The notes under the pieces: model-generated
Seen by the model: the letters and a program-made list of their open reading frames with translations, nothing else
What the model was told of the DNA's origin: nothing
The model's database searches: none
Part shown: positions 43,548 to 53,034 of the stretch, piece after piece
How positions within the stretch are numbered: position 1 is the first letter of the stretch
Layout: every line of letters begins with the position of its first letter
Position numbers and translations under genes: made by a program
NCBI RefSeq assembly: GCF_012317045.1
Contig: NZ_CP051154.1
Location: forward strand, 2,666,001-2,730,000
Length of the DNA: 64,000 bases
Direction of reading: 5' to 3'
From: Leifsonia sp. PS1209
GTDB lineage: Bacteria > Actinomycetota > Actinomycetes > Actinomycetales > Microbacteriaceae

Positions 43548-44381
43548 ATGAACCTGCTGCAAGCCCTGATCCTCGGCATCGTCGAAGGCATCACGGAATT
43601 CCTTCCCGTGTCGAGCACCGGCCACCTGACAATCGTCGAGAAACTCCTCGGACTGCAGATCGACGACCAGGGTGTGACAGCGTTCACCGCGATCATCCAG
43701 GTCGGCGCCATCCTCGCGGCGATCATCTACTTCTGGAAAGACATCGTCCGCATCGTCGTCGCCTGGGCGCGCGGCCTGTTCAACCGGGATGCGCGCGGCC
43801 ACGACTACCGGATGGGCTGGTACGTGATCATCGGCTCCATCCCGATCGCGATCGTCGGCCTGGTGGCCAAAGACCTCATCTCGGGCGGCCTGCGCAACCT
43901 GTGGGTGGTGGTCGCCGCCCTCATCCTGTGGAGCATCGTCATGTGGGCGGCGGAGCGCGTCGGGAAACAGGACCGGCACGAGGAGTCGACCACCGTGCTC
44001 GACGCGGTCGCCATCGGCGTCTTCCAGGTGATCGCCCTCATCCCGGGCGTCTCCCGCTCGGGCGCGACGATCAGCGCCGGCCTGTTCCGCGGCCTCGACC
44101 GCGTGGCGGCGACCCGGCTGTCGTTCTTCCTCGCCATCCCGGCGCTCGTCGCGGCGGGTGGATACGAGGGCATCACGCAGGCGAGCGCGATCAGCTCCAG
44201 CGTCGGCTGGCTGCCCACCATCGTGGCCACGATCGTGAGCCTCGTCGTGGCCTACGTGAGCATCGCCTGGCTGCTCCGGCTGGTCACCAAGCACCCGATC
44301 ACGGTCTTCATCTGGTACCGCATCGGCCTCGCGGTGGTCGTCGCCATCCTCCTCCTCACCGGAGTCATCACCGCCACCTGA
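43548..44381 (+). CDS. uppP: Undecaprenyl-diphosphatase
   Basis: The 277-residue membrane enzyme recycles undecaprenyl pyrophosphate, the lipid carrier for peptidoglycan and wall polymers, and its overproduction gives bacitracin resistance. The two active-site blocks are present: EGITEFLPVSSTGH (13-26) and IPGVSRSGATISAGL (about 165-179). About eight helices are predicted. It faces the ispE operon, which feeds the isoprenoid pathway that makes the same lipid carrier. A palindromic element separates the convergent genes. Confidence 0.96.
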   Translation: MNLLQALILGIVEGITEFLPVSSTGHLTIVEKLLGLQIDDQGVTAFTAIIQVGAILAAIIYFWKDIVRIVVAWARGLFNRDARGHDYRMGWYVIIGSIPIAIVGLVAKDLISGGLRNLWVVVAALILWSIVMWAAERVGKQDRHEESTTVLDAVAIGVFQVIALIPGVSRSGATISAGLFRGLDRVAATRLSFFLAIPALVAAGGYEGITQASAISSSVGWLPTIVATIVSLVVAYVSIAWLLRLVTKHPITVFIWYRIGLAVVVAILLLTGVITAT

Positions 44382-44394
44382 CCCCGCCGAACGA

Positions 44395-44452
44395 CGAGAT
44401 GCCAGTACCTGTGGCGCATCCCGGGCGTTTCGCGACAGTTACTGGCATCTCG
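44395..44452. repeat. Palindromic intergenic element, copy C (divergent member)
   Basis: A 13-base perfect stem (44395-44407 with 44440-44452) extends inward, after one mismatch, by CTGT/ACAG. The 22-base loop contains, on the minus strand, CGCGAAACGCCCGGG (44420-44434), matching 13 of 15 bases of the core in the elements at 55877 and 58355. It lies between convergent uppP and ispE and may end transcription from both. Confidence 0.75.
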
Positions 44453-44459
44453 CAGCGGC

Positions 44460-45392
44460 CTAGTCGTTGAGGATGCGTGCCCCGTGCACCGGGCCGGTCG
44501 CCCGCACCGCGGTCAGCCGGGCGGCGCTCAGCGCGATCTGCAGGTCGAGCGCGCTGTCGAGGTCGGCCGTCAGGAAGGCGACCGTCGGGCCGGAACCGGA
44601 GACGATGCCGGCGAGCGCGCCGTTCATCTCCCCCAGCTCGATGACGGCGCCGATCTCCGGCGCCAGGTGGATGGCCGGGGCCTGCAGATCGTTCGTCAGC
44701 GACTCGGCGAGCATGGCCGGGTCTCCCGCCCGCAGGGCCTGCAGCACGGCCGTGTCGACCGTCGGGGTGAACTGCGCCGGCGCGATGTCGCGGGAGTGAC
44801 GTTCGCGGTGCCGGTCGAGCTCGCTGTAGACCGCCGGCGTGCTCAGCTGGCTGTCCGGCAGCGCGAGCACCCAGTGGAACTGGCCGGTGGCGAGCGCCGG
44901 GCTCAGCCTGTCCCCCCTGCCGGTTCCGATGGCCGTCCCGCCGACCAGGGCGAACGGCACGTCGGCGCCGAGCCGGGCGGCGATGGCGTGCAGGTCCTCT
45001 TTGCTCGCCTCCGTGCCCCAGAGCGCGTCGCAGGCGACGAGGGTGGCCGCCGCGTCCGCGGAGCCTCCGCCCATCCCGCCCGCGATCGGAACGTGCTTGT
45101 CGATCTCGAGGCGGACGCCGCCGGTGTATCCGGTCTTCCTGGCGAGCATCCTGGCCGCCTTGACAGCGAGATTGGTTCCGTCGGTCGGCAGGTCGCTGGT
45201 GTCGATCGAGCCGCCGAACGTCACCGAGAAGTCGTCCGCCGGATACGCGCGCACATCCTCGTAGAGGGAGACCGCCTGGTAGGCCGTCGCGACGTCGTGG
45301 TATCCGTCGTCCATCACCGCCCCGACGCGCATGAACACGTTGATCTTGCCGGGGGCTCGCACGTGAACTGCGTCAATGGCCGGAGTGGTCAT
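44460..45392 (-). CDS. ispE: 4-diphosphocytidyl-2-C-methyl-D-erythritol kinase
   Basis: The 310-residue GHMP kinase phosphorylates CDP-methylerythritol in the non-mevalonate isoprenoid pathway. The N-terminal [14 protein letters not shown] and the ATP loop [17 protein letters not shown] are diagnostic, with [13 protein letters not shown] near the C-terminus. TAGGTT (45399-45404) lies six bases before the ATG, so it probably has its own leaderless promoter even though it lies 31 bases after rsmA on the same strand. Clustering with rsmA and tatD is common in actinobacteria. Confidence 0.95.
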   Translation of the reverse strand: MTTPAIDAVHVRAPGKINVFMRVGAVMDDGYHDVATAYQAVSLYEDVRAYPADDFSVTFGGSIDTSDLPTDGTNLAVKAARMLARKTGYTGGVRLEIDKHVPIAGGMGGGSADAAATLVACDALWGTEASKEDLHAIAARLGADVPFALVGGTAIGTGRGDRLSPALATGQFHWVLALPDSQLSTPAVYSELDRHRERHSRDIAPAQFTPTVDTAVLQALRAGDPAMLAESLTNDLQAPAIHLAPEIGAVIELGEMNGALAGIVSGSGPTVAFLTADLDSALDLQIALSAARLTAVRATGPVHGARILND

Positions 45393-45423
45393 AGTCCCAA
45401 CCTACAGGCGGATGAGCCGGGCG

Positions 45424-46272
45424 CTAGACCCGAGCCGTTGCGAGCCGGACGAAGTCGGCGATGCCGAGCTGCTCGCCCCGCAGCGTCGGCGCGATCCCGG
45501 CCGCCTCCAGGGCCGTGGATGCGGTGGCCGCGTCGCCGTAGACGGGCGCGAGCGCCTGCCGCAGCATCTTCCTGCGCTGCTGGAACGCCGCATCCACCAG
45601 TTCGAAGGTGCGCAGCCGCAGCGTCTCGTCGCCCGGCTCGTCGTCGTGGCGTTCGAACGCGACGAGCACAGAGTCGACGTTCGGGACCGGCCAGAACACC
45701 TGGCGGCTCACCGTGCCCGCCGTGCGCCAGCTGCCATACCAGGCCGCCTTGACGCTCGGGGCGCCGTAGACCTTCGAGCCCGGCTCGGCGGCGACCCGGA
45801 AACCGACCTCCGCCTGCACCATCACCACCCCGCTCCGGATGCCCGGGAAGTGTTCGAGGAAGTGCAGCAGCACCGGAACGGAGACGTTGTACGGGAGGTT
45901 GGCGACCAGCCGCGTCGGCGAGAGCGGCAGCTCAGTGACGTGCAGCGCGTCCTTGTGCACGACGGTGAGCCTGTCCGCCGCCTCCTCCGCCATCGTGCGC
46001 ACCGTGACCGGCAGCTGCTCGGCGAGCCGTCCGTCGATCTCGACGGCGACCACGGTCGCGTCGGCTTCGAGCAGCCCGAGGGTCAGCGAGCCGAGCCCGG
46101 GGCCGACCTCGACCACCACGTCGCCCGGCTGCACCTTGGCGACGCGCACGATCCTGCGCACGGTGTTGCCGTCGATGACGAAGTTCTGGCCGAGCTTCTT
46201 GGTGGGGGTGACGTCGAGCAGGTCGGCCAGGTCGCGGATCTCGGCGGGGCCGAGGAGTCGCAGCGCGGTCAC
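45424..46272 (-). CDS. rsmA: 16S rRNA dimethyladenosine transferase
   Basis: The 282-residue enzyme (KsgA) dimethylates two adjacent adenines near the 3' end of 16S rRNA. KKLGQNFVID is the N-terminal signature, VEVGPGLGSLT the SAM-binding motif I, and NLPYNVSVPVL the catalytic NLPY motif. The C-terminal small helical domain contains AAFQQRRKMLRQAL. GTG at 46272 overlaps the tatD stop codon (GTGA), giving translational coupling. Loss of KsgA gives kasugamycin resistance in other bacteria. Confidence 0.96.
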   Translation of the reverse strand: MTALRLLGPAEIRDLADLLDVTPTKKLGQNFVIDGNTVRRIVRVAKVQPGDVVVEVGPGLGSLTLGLLEADATVVAVEIDGRLAEQLPVTVRTMAEEAADRLTVVHKDALHVTELPLSPTRLVANLPYNVSVPVLLHFLEHFPGIRSGVVMVQAEVGFRVAAEPGSKVYGAPSVKAAWYGSWRTAGTVSRQVFWPVPNVDSVLVAFERHDDEPGDETLRLRTFELVDAAFQQRRKMLRQALAPVYGDAATASTALEAAGIAPTLRGEQLGIADFVRLATARV

Positions 46273-47198
46273 GCGATGATCCCGATCGGGGTGGTCGGCG
46301 GCGATGCGACGGGCTCGGCGTCCCAGCGTCCGTAGACCAGCTCGGTGTTGGAGCAGATCTGCGCGGCCAGGGTGGAGGCGTCCGTGCCGATGGTCTCGGC
46401 CATCGCGCGCAGCGTGTGCGGGATGAGGTACGGCGCGTTCGGCCGGCCGCGGAACGGCGTCGGCGTGAGGAACGGCGCGTCCGTCTCGACCATGATCAGC
46501 GAGCGAGGGGCCGCGCGCAGCGCCTCGCGCAGGTTCTCCGCGTTCTTGAACGTGACGTTGCCGGCGAACGACATGTACCAGCCGTTGTCCGCGCAGATCT
46601 GCGCGAGCTCGGCGTCGCCGGAGAAGCAGTGGAAGACGGTGCGCTCCGGAGCGCCCACGCGCTTGAGGGTCGCGATCACGTCGGCGTGCGCATCCCGGTC
46701 GTGGATCTGCATGGCGAGGTCGTTCTGCTTGGCGATCTCGATGTGCGCCTCGAACGAGCGGAACTGCGCATCCCGCCGCGGGCCGGCCTCGGTGCGGAAG
46801 AAGTCGAGCCCCGTCTCGCCGATGGCACGAACGCGCGGTCGCGTGGCCAGCTCGGCGATCACCGCGAGCGCGTCGTCGAGTTCGCCGCGCTCCGCGTAGT
46901 CGGGGGCGTCGTTGGGGTGCAGGGCGACCGCGGCGAGCATCCGGGGCTCGATGGCGGCCATGTCGGCCGACCAGCGCGAGGTCTCCACGTCGTTTCCGAC
47001 CTGCACGACACCGCGCACGCCGACACTGGATGCACGGTCCAGCTGCTCCCGGTAGTCCATCGGCTCGTCGCCGTCGGAGATCTCCAGGTGCGTGTGGTTG
47101 TCGTAGACGGGGACGACCAGCGCCTCCGGAAGCGGCGGGTACTCCAGGTCACGCCCGTCTGTGACGTGACGCTGCCGGATGAACGCCGGGTCGGTCAT
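46269..47198 (-). CDS. tatD: TatD-family metal-dependent hydrolase
   Basis: The 309-residue protein has the TatD metal ligands: DNHTHLE near residue 34, GETGLDFFR, MQIHDRDAHAD, VFHCFSGD and VETDAPFLTP. TatD proteins are 3'-5' exonucleases or deoxyribonucleases active on DNA or RNA and are linked to quality control and repair. The start overlaps the metG stop (ATGA), and its stop overlaps the rsmA start, so metG, tatD and rsmA form one coupled set. It is slightly longer than E. coli TatD because of an N-terminal lead of about 30 residues. Confidence 0.93.
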   Translation of the reverse strand: MTDPAFIRQRHVTDGRDLEYPPLPEALVVPVYDNHTHLEISDGDEPMDYREQLDRASSVGVRGVVQVGNDVETSRWSADMAAIEPRMLAAVALHPNDAPDYAERGELDDALAVIAELATRPRVRAIGETGLDFFRTEAGPRRDAQFRSFEAHIEIAKQNDLAMQIHDRDAHADVIATLKRVGAPERTVFHCFSGDAELAQICADNGWYMSFAGNVTFKNAENLREALRAAPRSLIMVETDAPFLTPTPFRGRPNAPYLIPHTLRAMAETIGTDASTLAAQICSNTELVYGRWDAEPVASPPTTPIGIIA

Positions 47199-48784
47199 GC
47201 GCCGGGCACCGCGTCCGCGTCGATCCGGGGGAACAGCGCCTCGAGTCCGTTGACGGTGGTGCCGGCGGGAAGCTGGCCCCACTCCCCCGCGCTGCGCAGC
47301 GGCTGGTCGTCGAGGTCGCCGAGCTCGTCCTCCGCTCCGAGCGCCACCCACAGCTTGAGGGTGGCCTTCGGGATGACGGGAGACAGCAGCACGGCGAGCG
47401 CGCGCAGCCCCTCCGCCGCGGTGTAGAGCACGGTGGCGAGACGTTCGCGCTGTGCCTCGTCCTTCGCGAGCGACCACGGCTCCTGGGCCGTGATGTAGCC
47501 GTTCAACTCGTCGACGATGGTCCAGATGGCGGTGATGGCGTCGTGGATGGCCAGCTTCTCGATAGCGGCGTCGGCCGCCGTCGCCGCGTCGGCGACGGTC
47601 TGGCGCACGGCGAAGTCCGCGTCCTCGTAGCGCCCGGCCTGCGGCACGACGCCCTCGAAGTATCTGGTGACCATCGCGACGACCCTGGATGCGAGGTTGC
47701 CGAACCCGTTGGCGAGCTCCGCCTGGTAGCGGGCGGACAGGTCTTCCCAGCTGAACGAGCCGTCCTGGCCGAAGCTGATGGCGCGCATGAAGTAGTAGCG
47801 GAACGCGTCGGACCCGAACGTGTCGGTGATCTGGGTGGGCGCGATGCCGGTCAGCTTGGACTTGGACATCTTCTCGCCGCCGACGAGGAGCCAGCCGTGA
47901 CCGTAGACCTGGTGCGGCACATCCACCCCTGCCGCCATCAGCATGGCCGGCCAGATCACCGCGTGGAAGCGCAGGATGTCTTTGCCGACGATGTGGGTGG
48001 CCGGCCAGCGCCTGGCGAAATTCTGCTCGTCCTGGCCGTAGCCGACGGCGGTGGCGTAGTTGAGCAGCGCGTCGAACCACACGTAGACGACGTGCGACTC
48101 GTCCCACGGCACCTTGATGCCCCAGTCGAAGCTCGACCGGGAGATGGACAGGTCGCTGAGGCCCTGGCGCACGAACGAGACGACCTCGTTGCGGGCGGAC
48201 TCCGGCTGCACGAACTCCGGGCGCTCCTCGTAGAGCGCGAGGAGCTGGTCGGCGAACTGGCTCATCCGGAAGAAGTAGTTCTTCTCCTGCAGCAGTTCGA
48301 GCGGCTTCGAGTGGATGGCGCACACCTTCTGGCCCTCGTACTCGCCCGTGCCGTCCACGATCTCGCTCTGCGGCTTGAACTCCTCGCAGCCGACGCAGTA
48401 GAGCGCCTCGTACTCGCCCGCGTAGATGAAGCCGTCGTCGTAGAGCTTCTGCAGGAACTTCTGCACGTTCTTCTCGTGGCGCTCGTCCGTGGTGCGGATG
48501 AAGTCGTCGTTGGCGATGTCGATGGTCTTCAGCAGCGGAAGCCACTCGTTGGTGACGAGACGGTCCGCCCACTCCTGCGGGGTGGTGCCGTTCGCGGTGG
48601 CTGTGCGCAGGATCTTCTGCCCGTGCTCGTCCGTGCCGGTCAGCAGCCAGGTGTCGTCACCGGCCTGCCTGTGCCAGCGCGCGAGAACGTCGGCGGCGAC
48701 CTCCGTGTATGCGTGCCCGATGTGCGGGACATCATTCACGTAGAAGATCGGCGTGGTGATGTAGAACGAAGAGCCGTCGGACAT
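47195..48784 (-). CDS. metG: Methionyl-tRNA synthetase
   Basis: The 529-residue class I synthetase has PHIGHAY (HIGH motif) near residue 20 and GGEKMSKSKLTG (KMSKS) near residue 305. The connective domain keeps CVGCEE but only one clear Cys pair. It lacks the extra C-terminal tRNA-binding domain of E. coli MetG, usual for actinobacteria. TAGGAT (48792-48797) lies seven bases before the ATG, so the operon metG-tatD-rsmA likely starts with a leaderless message. Confidence 0.97.
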   Translation of the reverse strand: MSDGSSFYITTPIFYVNDVPHIGHAYTEVAADVLARWHRQAGDDTWLLTGTDEHGQKILRTATANGTTPQEWADRLVTNEWLPLLKTIDIANDDFIRTTDERHEKNVQKFLQKLYDDGFIYAGEYEALYCVGCEEFKPQSEIVDGTGEYEGQKVCAIHSKPLELLQEKNYFFRMSQFADQLLALYEERPEFVQPESARNEVVSFVRQGLSDLSISRSSFDWGIKVPWDESHVVYVWFDALLNYATAVGYGQDEQNFARRWPATHIVGKDILRFHAVIWPAMLMAAGVDVPHQVYGHGWLLVGGEKMSKSKLTGIAPTQITDTFGSDAFRYYFMRAISFGQDGSFSWEDLSARYQAELANGFGNLASRVVAMVTRYFEGVVPQAGRYEDADFAVRQTVADAATAADAAIEKLAIHDAITAIWTIVDELNGYITAQEPWSLAKDEAQRERLATVLYTAAEGLRALAVLLSPVIPKATLKLWVALGAEDELGDLDDQPLRSAGEWGQLPAGTTVNGLEALFPRIDADAVPGA

Positions 48785-48838
48785 GGTGACTATCCTACGG
48801 GCGCGCCGGGGCGCATCCTGGCGTATTACCGTCGGGGG

Positions 48839-49654
48839 TCACTTCCGGTCGAGTGCGGCCTGGTAGAGGTCGCGCTTGCCGAGGCCCGTCGCCTCCGCGA
48901 CCTCGCCCGCCGCGTCTTTGAGCCGCACGCCGCCCGCGACCAGCGCGAGCACCTGTGTTACGCCGGTCTCCAGGTCGACCGTGCGCGCCTCCGCTCCGGC
49001 GACCACGATCGCGATCTCGCCGCGCACGCCCTCCGCCGCCCAGGCCGCGAGCTCGGCCGCGGTGCCCCGCTTGACCTCCTCGAACAGCTTGGTGAGTTCG
49101 CGGCAGACCACGACGCGCCGGTCGTCGCCGAGCACCGTCGCGAGGTCGGCGATGGAGGCGGCGAGCCGGTTCGGCGACTCGAAGAACACCATCGTGCGCG
49201 GCTCGGAGGCCAGCGCGCGGAAGGTGCTCAGGCGTTCGCCCTGCTTGCGCGGCAGGAAGCCCTCGAAGGTGAACCGGTCGGTGGGCAGGCCGGACACGGC
49301 GAGCGCCGTCACCACGGCGCTCGGGCCGGGGATGGCGGTGACGCCGACCCCGGCGGCCGCCGCGGCCTCGACGAGGTGGAAGCCCGGGTCGGACACGGTC
49401 GGCATCCCGGCGTCGGACAGAACAACCACATCCTGGTCCTTCGCCAGCTCGACCAGCTCGGCCGCCTTGTCCCGCTCGTTGTGGTCGTGCAGGGCGATCA
49501 GACGCGGGCGGTTCTCGATGCCCAGGCCGGCGAGCAGCCGCTGCGTCACCCTGGTGTCCTCCGCGGCGACGACGGTGGCGGCGCCGAGCACTTCAATCAG
49601 CCGGAGCGAGGCGTCCTTGAGATTGCCGATGGGGGTGGCCGCGAGGATGATCAT
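48839..49654 (-). CDS. rsmI: 16S rRNA (cytidine-2'-O)-methyltransferase RsmI
   Basis: The 271-residue protein belongs to the tetrapyrrole-methylase fold. LAATPIGNLKDAS at the start, AEDTRVTQRLL, HDHNE, VLSDAGMPTVSDPG and IPGPSAVVTALAVSGL are RsmI signatures. It 2'-O-methylates a cytidine of 16S rRNA (C1402 in E. coli), next to the site of RsmH action. It is divergent from the mannosyltransferase gene across a 44-base gap that must hold both promoters. Confidence 0.95.
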   Translation of the reverse strand: MIILAATPIGNLKDASLRLIEVLGAATVVAAEDTRVTQRLLAGLGIENRPRLIALHDHNERDKAAELVELAKDQDVVVLSDAGMPTVSDPGFHLVEAAAAAGVGVTAIPGPSAVVTALAVSGLPTDRFTFEGFLPRKQGERLSTFRALASEPRTMVFFESPNRLAASIADLATVLGDDRRVVVCRELTKLFEEVKRGTAAELAAWAAEGVRGEIAIVVAGAEARTVDLETGVTQVLALVAGGVRLKDAAGEVAEATGLGKRDLYQAALDRK

Positions 49655-49698
49655 GCATCGAGTCTGTCACCCGGAGACGCACCCTCTAGCATGATCTG

Positions 49699-51312
49699 GT
49701 GACCTCGACACCCGCCATCGGCCTCCCGATCGCGCCTCCTCCGGCGGAGCCGACGGGCAGCAGGCTCGACGACTGGTGGGGCAGGATGCTCCGCACCCCG
49801 CTGCGGATGAAGCTCTGGTACTGGGGCGCCCCCGTCGCCGTCACGCTGCTCGCCGCGATCCTGCGGCTCTGGAACCTGGGGTACCCGCACGCACTGGTGT
49901 TCGACGAGACCTTCTACGTGAAGGACGCGTACTCGCTGATGCACCTCGGCTACGAGGGCAGCTGGCCGGACAAGGCGGACGCCCAGTTCGCGGGCGGCAA
50001 CACGAACATCTTCACGTCCGATCCGTCGTTCGTGGCGCATCCACCGCTCGGCAAGTGGATGATCGCGGCCGGGCTTGCTGCGTTCGGCGCCGGCGACGCG
50101 TTCGGCTGGCGCATCTCGACGGCCGTGGTCGGCATCCTGGCCGTTCTCGTCGTGTTCCTGATCGCGCGGAAGCTGTTCACGTCGACGCTGCTGGCGACGA
50201 TCGCCGGGTTCCTGCTGGCCATCGACGGTCACGCGATCGTGATGAGCAGGGTGGCGCTGCTCGACAACTCGGTGATGTTCCTGGCGCTCCTGGCCTTCTG
50301 GTGCATCCTGCTGGACAGGCAATGGCACGCCACCCGGCTCGCCGAGCGGGTGCACGCAGCGTGGGCGGCCGGCCGCGACCCGGCCTGGGGTCCCGTGCTG
50401 TGGTGGCGGCCCTGGCTGCTCGCCGCCGGCCTGCTCTGCGGGCTCTGCGCCGGCGTGAAGTGGAGCGGGTTCTACTTCCTGGCGTTCTTCGCCGTGTACA
50501 CGGTGGTCGTCGACATCGTCGCGCGCCGCAGGGTCGGGCTCCCCTTCTACATCAGCGGGGCGATCCTGAAGCAGGCTCCGGCGACGTTCGTGCTGATGGT
50601 GCCGATCGCGTTCGTCAGCTACGTCGCCACCTGGACCGGCTGGATCGTCACGAAGGGCGGCTACTACCGGCACTGGGCGGAGTCGACGCACATGCAGTGG
50701 AGCGGCGGGCTCTCCTGGGTGCCGCTCTGGCTGCAGAACCTCTGGCACTACCAGACCGAGATGTACAACTACAGCATCAACCTGCACGTCTCGCACCCGT
50801 ACCAGGCCAACCCGCTGACCTGGCTGCTCATGATCCGGCCGACCAGCATGTACTACGTCGGCTCCAATCTCGGCGAGAACGGATGCACGGCCAACGCCTG
50901 CTCGTCGGCGATCACCTCGCTCGGCAACCCGCTCATCTGGTGGGCGGCGGCCGCGGCGGTGTTCTACCTGGTCTACCGCGTCATCCGGTACAGGGAGTGG
51001 CAGGTCGGGCTGATCCTCACCGGGCTCGCCGCCGGCTATCTGCCGTGGCTGCTCTACATCAACCGCACGATCTTCGAGTTCTACGCCATCGCGTTCGAGC
51101 CGTACCTGATCCTCGGGCTGACGGCGGTGATCGGGATCGTGCTCGGCAAACGCAGCGACCCCTCCCCGCGTCGCACGCGCGGGATCATCTGGGTCGGGCT
51201 GTTCCTGCTGGTCGCGACGGCGGTGAGCATCTTCTTCTGGCCGCTCTGGACGGCCCAGCAGGTGCCGTTCTGGTACTGGCAGATCCACATGTGGCTGCCC
51301 AGCTGGGTCTGA
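49699..51312 (+). CDS. pmt: Polyprenyl-phosphate-mannose:protein mannosyltransferase (PMT family)
   Basis: The 537-residue membrane enzyme transfers mannose to Ser/Thr of exported proteins. It has about ten to twelve helices, the catalytic-loop acidic pair in FDETFYVKDAYSL (about 68-80), HPPLGKWMIAAG and DGHAIVMSRVALLDN, all typical of actinobacterial Pmt. TAGCAT (49687-49692) six bases before the GTG implies a leaderless message. Two genes for exported or processed proteins follow, but no sequence feature proves they are its substrates. Confidence 0.93.
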   Translation: MTSTPAIGLPIAPPPAEPTGSRLDDWWGRMLRTPLRMKLWYWGAPVAVTLLAAILRLWNLGYPHALVFDETFYVKDAYSLMHLGYEGSWPDKADAQFAGGNTNIFTSDPSFVAHPPLGKWMIAAGLAAFGAGDAFGWRISTAVVGILAVLVVFLIARKLFTSTLLATIAGFLLAIDGHAIVMSRVALLDNSVMFLALLAFWCILLDRQWHATRLAERVHAAWAAGRDPAWGPVLWWRPWLLAAGLLCGLCAGVKWSGFYFLAFFAVYTVVVDIVARRRVGLPFYISGAILKQAPATFVLMVPIAFVSYVATWTGWIVTKGGYYRHWAESTHMQWSGGLSWVPLWLQNLWHYQTEMYNYSINLHVSHPYQANPLTWLLMIRPTSMYYVGSNLGENGCTANACSSAITSLGNPLIWWAAAAAVFYLVYRVIRYREWQVGLILTGLAAGYLPWLLYINRTIFEFYAIAFEPYLILGLTAVIGIVLGKRSDPSPRRTRGIIWVGLFLLVATAVSIFFWPLWTAQQVPFWYWQIHMWLPSWV

Positions 51313-51358
51313 CCGGCAGGTCTGTCGCCCGTCGGTGGCCGGTGGTAGACCGTGGGGT

Positions 51359-52948
51359 ATGGATGCGAACCAGCCGATCGACCTCGTCCCCCTCCCCGGC
51401 AGCGAACGGCCGGAGACGCCCGGCGTCACCTCCCACGCCGCCATCGACCCGGCCAGCACGGTCGAGGCGACCCTCGTGCTCCGGCGGCAGGCCGACCTGC
51501 CGGACGACGCCCTGACCACACCGGTCAGCAGGGCGGACTTCGCCGAGACGTACGGCGCATCCACAGCCGACCTGGACCTCGTCACGTCGACCATGACCCA
51601 GCTCGGCCTCACCGTCCTCGACGCGAGCGCCGCCGAGCGCAGAGTGCGCGTGTCCGGGACGGCCGCCCAGCTCGGCCGCGTCTTCGGCACCGACCTCGAC
51701 CAGGCGACGGCACGGGATGCGGCGGACCGCGAGTTCACGCACCGCAGCCGCACGGGCGGGCTGAGCATCCCGGCCGCCCTCGACGGCGTGGTCACCGCCG
51801 TGCTCGGCCTCGACGACCGCCCGCAGGCGCGGGCCCTGTTCCGGGTCGCGCGTCCCCGGGCGGTGAGCACGAGCTACACGCCGCTCGAACTGGGCGCGAT
51901 CTACCGTTTCCCCGCAGAAACGGACGGCAGCGGGCAGACCATCGCGATCATCGAACTCGGCGGAGGCTACGAGCAGAAGGACCTCGACAGCTACTTCTCC
52001 GGCCTCGGCATCACCGGGCCGACCGTGACCGCCGTCGGCGTCGACGGCGGCTCCAACCAGCCGGGCTCCGACCCGAACGGTGCGGACGGCGAGGTCATGC
52101 TCGACATCGAGGTGGCAGGCGCCCTCGCCCCGGGCTCCGACATCGTCGTGTACTTCGCACCCAACACCGACGCCGGATTCGTGGATGCGGTGACGACCGC
52201 GGCACACGCCGACCCGACCCCCGCGGCGATCAGCATCAGCTGGGGCCAGTCGGAGGACGCCTGGACGGCGCAGGCGCGCACGGCGTTCGACCAGGCGCTC
52301 GTCGACGCCGCTGCCCTCGGCGTCACCGTGACGGCGGCCGCGGGAGACGACGGCAGCAGCGACAGGGCCGGAGACGGGAAGGCGCACGTCGACTTCCCCG
52401 CGTCGTCGCCGCACGCCCTCGCCTGCGGAGGCACCCGGCTGAGCGCCGACGCCTCCACCGGGGTCGTGCAGTCGGAGACGGTGTGGAACAACGGCTCGGG
52501 CGGCGGAGCGACGGGAGGGGGCGTCAGCGCCGCCTTCGCCCAGCCTTCGTGGCAGAAGAACGTGGGCGTCCCGGTCGGAGCCGGAGGCGTGGATGCGGGA
52601 GGCAGCGCGAACGGACCGAGCGGCCGCGGCGTGCCGGACGTGTCTGCGGTGGCCGACCCGCAGACCGGATACCGGGTGCTGGTGGACGGGAAAGAACTGG
52701 TGATCGGAGGCACGAGCGCGGTCGCCCCGCTCTGGGCCGCTCTGGTGGCCCGGCTGGTGCAGTCGACGGGGAAACCCCTCGGGCTCGCCCAGCCCGCCCT
52801 CTACGACTCGGTGAAGAAAGGGCAGGTGGCCCCGGGCTTCCGCGACATCACGACCGGCGACAACGGAGCGTTCACGGCGACGGCGGGCTGGGACGCCTGC
52901 ACCGGCCTGGGCGTGCCGGACGGGACGGCGCTGCTCGCGGCGCTGTGA
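51359..52948 (+). CDS. S53 family (sedolisin/kumamolisin) serine-carboxyl peptidase
   Basis: The 529-residue protein has an N-terminal prodomain (about 1-165) and a catalytic domain with Glu245 and Asp249 (DGEVMLDIEVAG), and Ser453 in GGTSAVAPLWAALV. The C-terminal FRDITTGDNG and GWDACTGLGVPDG match the calcium site. Such enzymes autoprocess and work at acid pH. No signal peptide is visible; the N-terminus is MDANQPIDLVPLPGSERPETP, as in several actinobacterial sedolisins with non-classical location. The ATG at 51359 is chosen over the earlier in-frame codon because the prodomain starts there. Confidence 0.92.
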   Translation: MDANQPIDLVPLPGSERPETPGVTSHAAIDPASTVEATLVLRRQADLPDDALTTPVSRADFAETYGASTADLDLVTSTMTQLGLTVLDASAAERRVRVSGTAAQLGRVFGTDLDQATARDAADREFTHRSRTGGLSIPAALDGVVTAVLGLDDRPQARALFRVARPRAVSTSYTPLELGAIYRFPAETDGSGQTIAIIELGGGYEQKDLDSYFSGLGITGPTVTAVGVDGGSNQPGSDPNGADGEVMLDIEVAGALAPGSDIVVYFAPNTDAGFVDAVTTAAHADPTPAAISISWGQSEDAWTAQARTAFDQALVDAAALGVTVTAAAGDDGSSDRAGDGKAHVDFPASSPHALACGGTRLSADASTGVVQSETVWNNGSGGGATGGGVSAAFAQPSWQKNVGVPVGAGGVDAGGSANGPSGRGVPDVSAVADPQTGYRVLVDGKELVIGGTSAVAPLWAALVARLVQSTGKPLGLAQPALYDSVKKGQVAPGFRDITTGDNGAFTATAGWDACTGLGVPDGTALLAAL

Positions 52949-53034
52949 CGCGTTCGGACGCGTTGGGACACGGAAAGGCATATACCCCGATAAGGGCATA
53001 GTGATGTGGACCGGCTGACCGGTACGCTCAGCCC

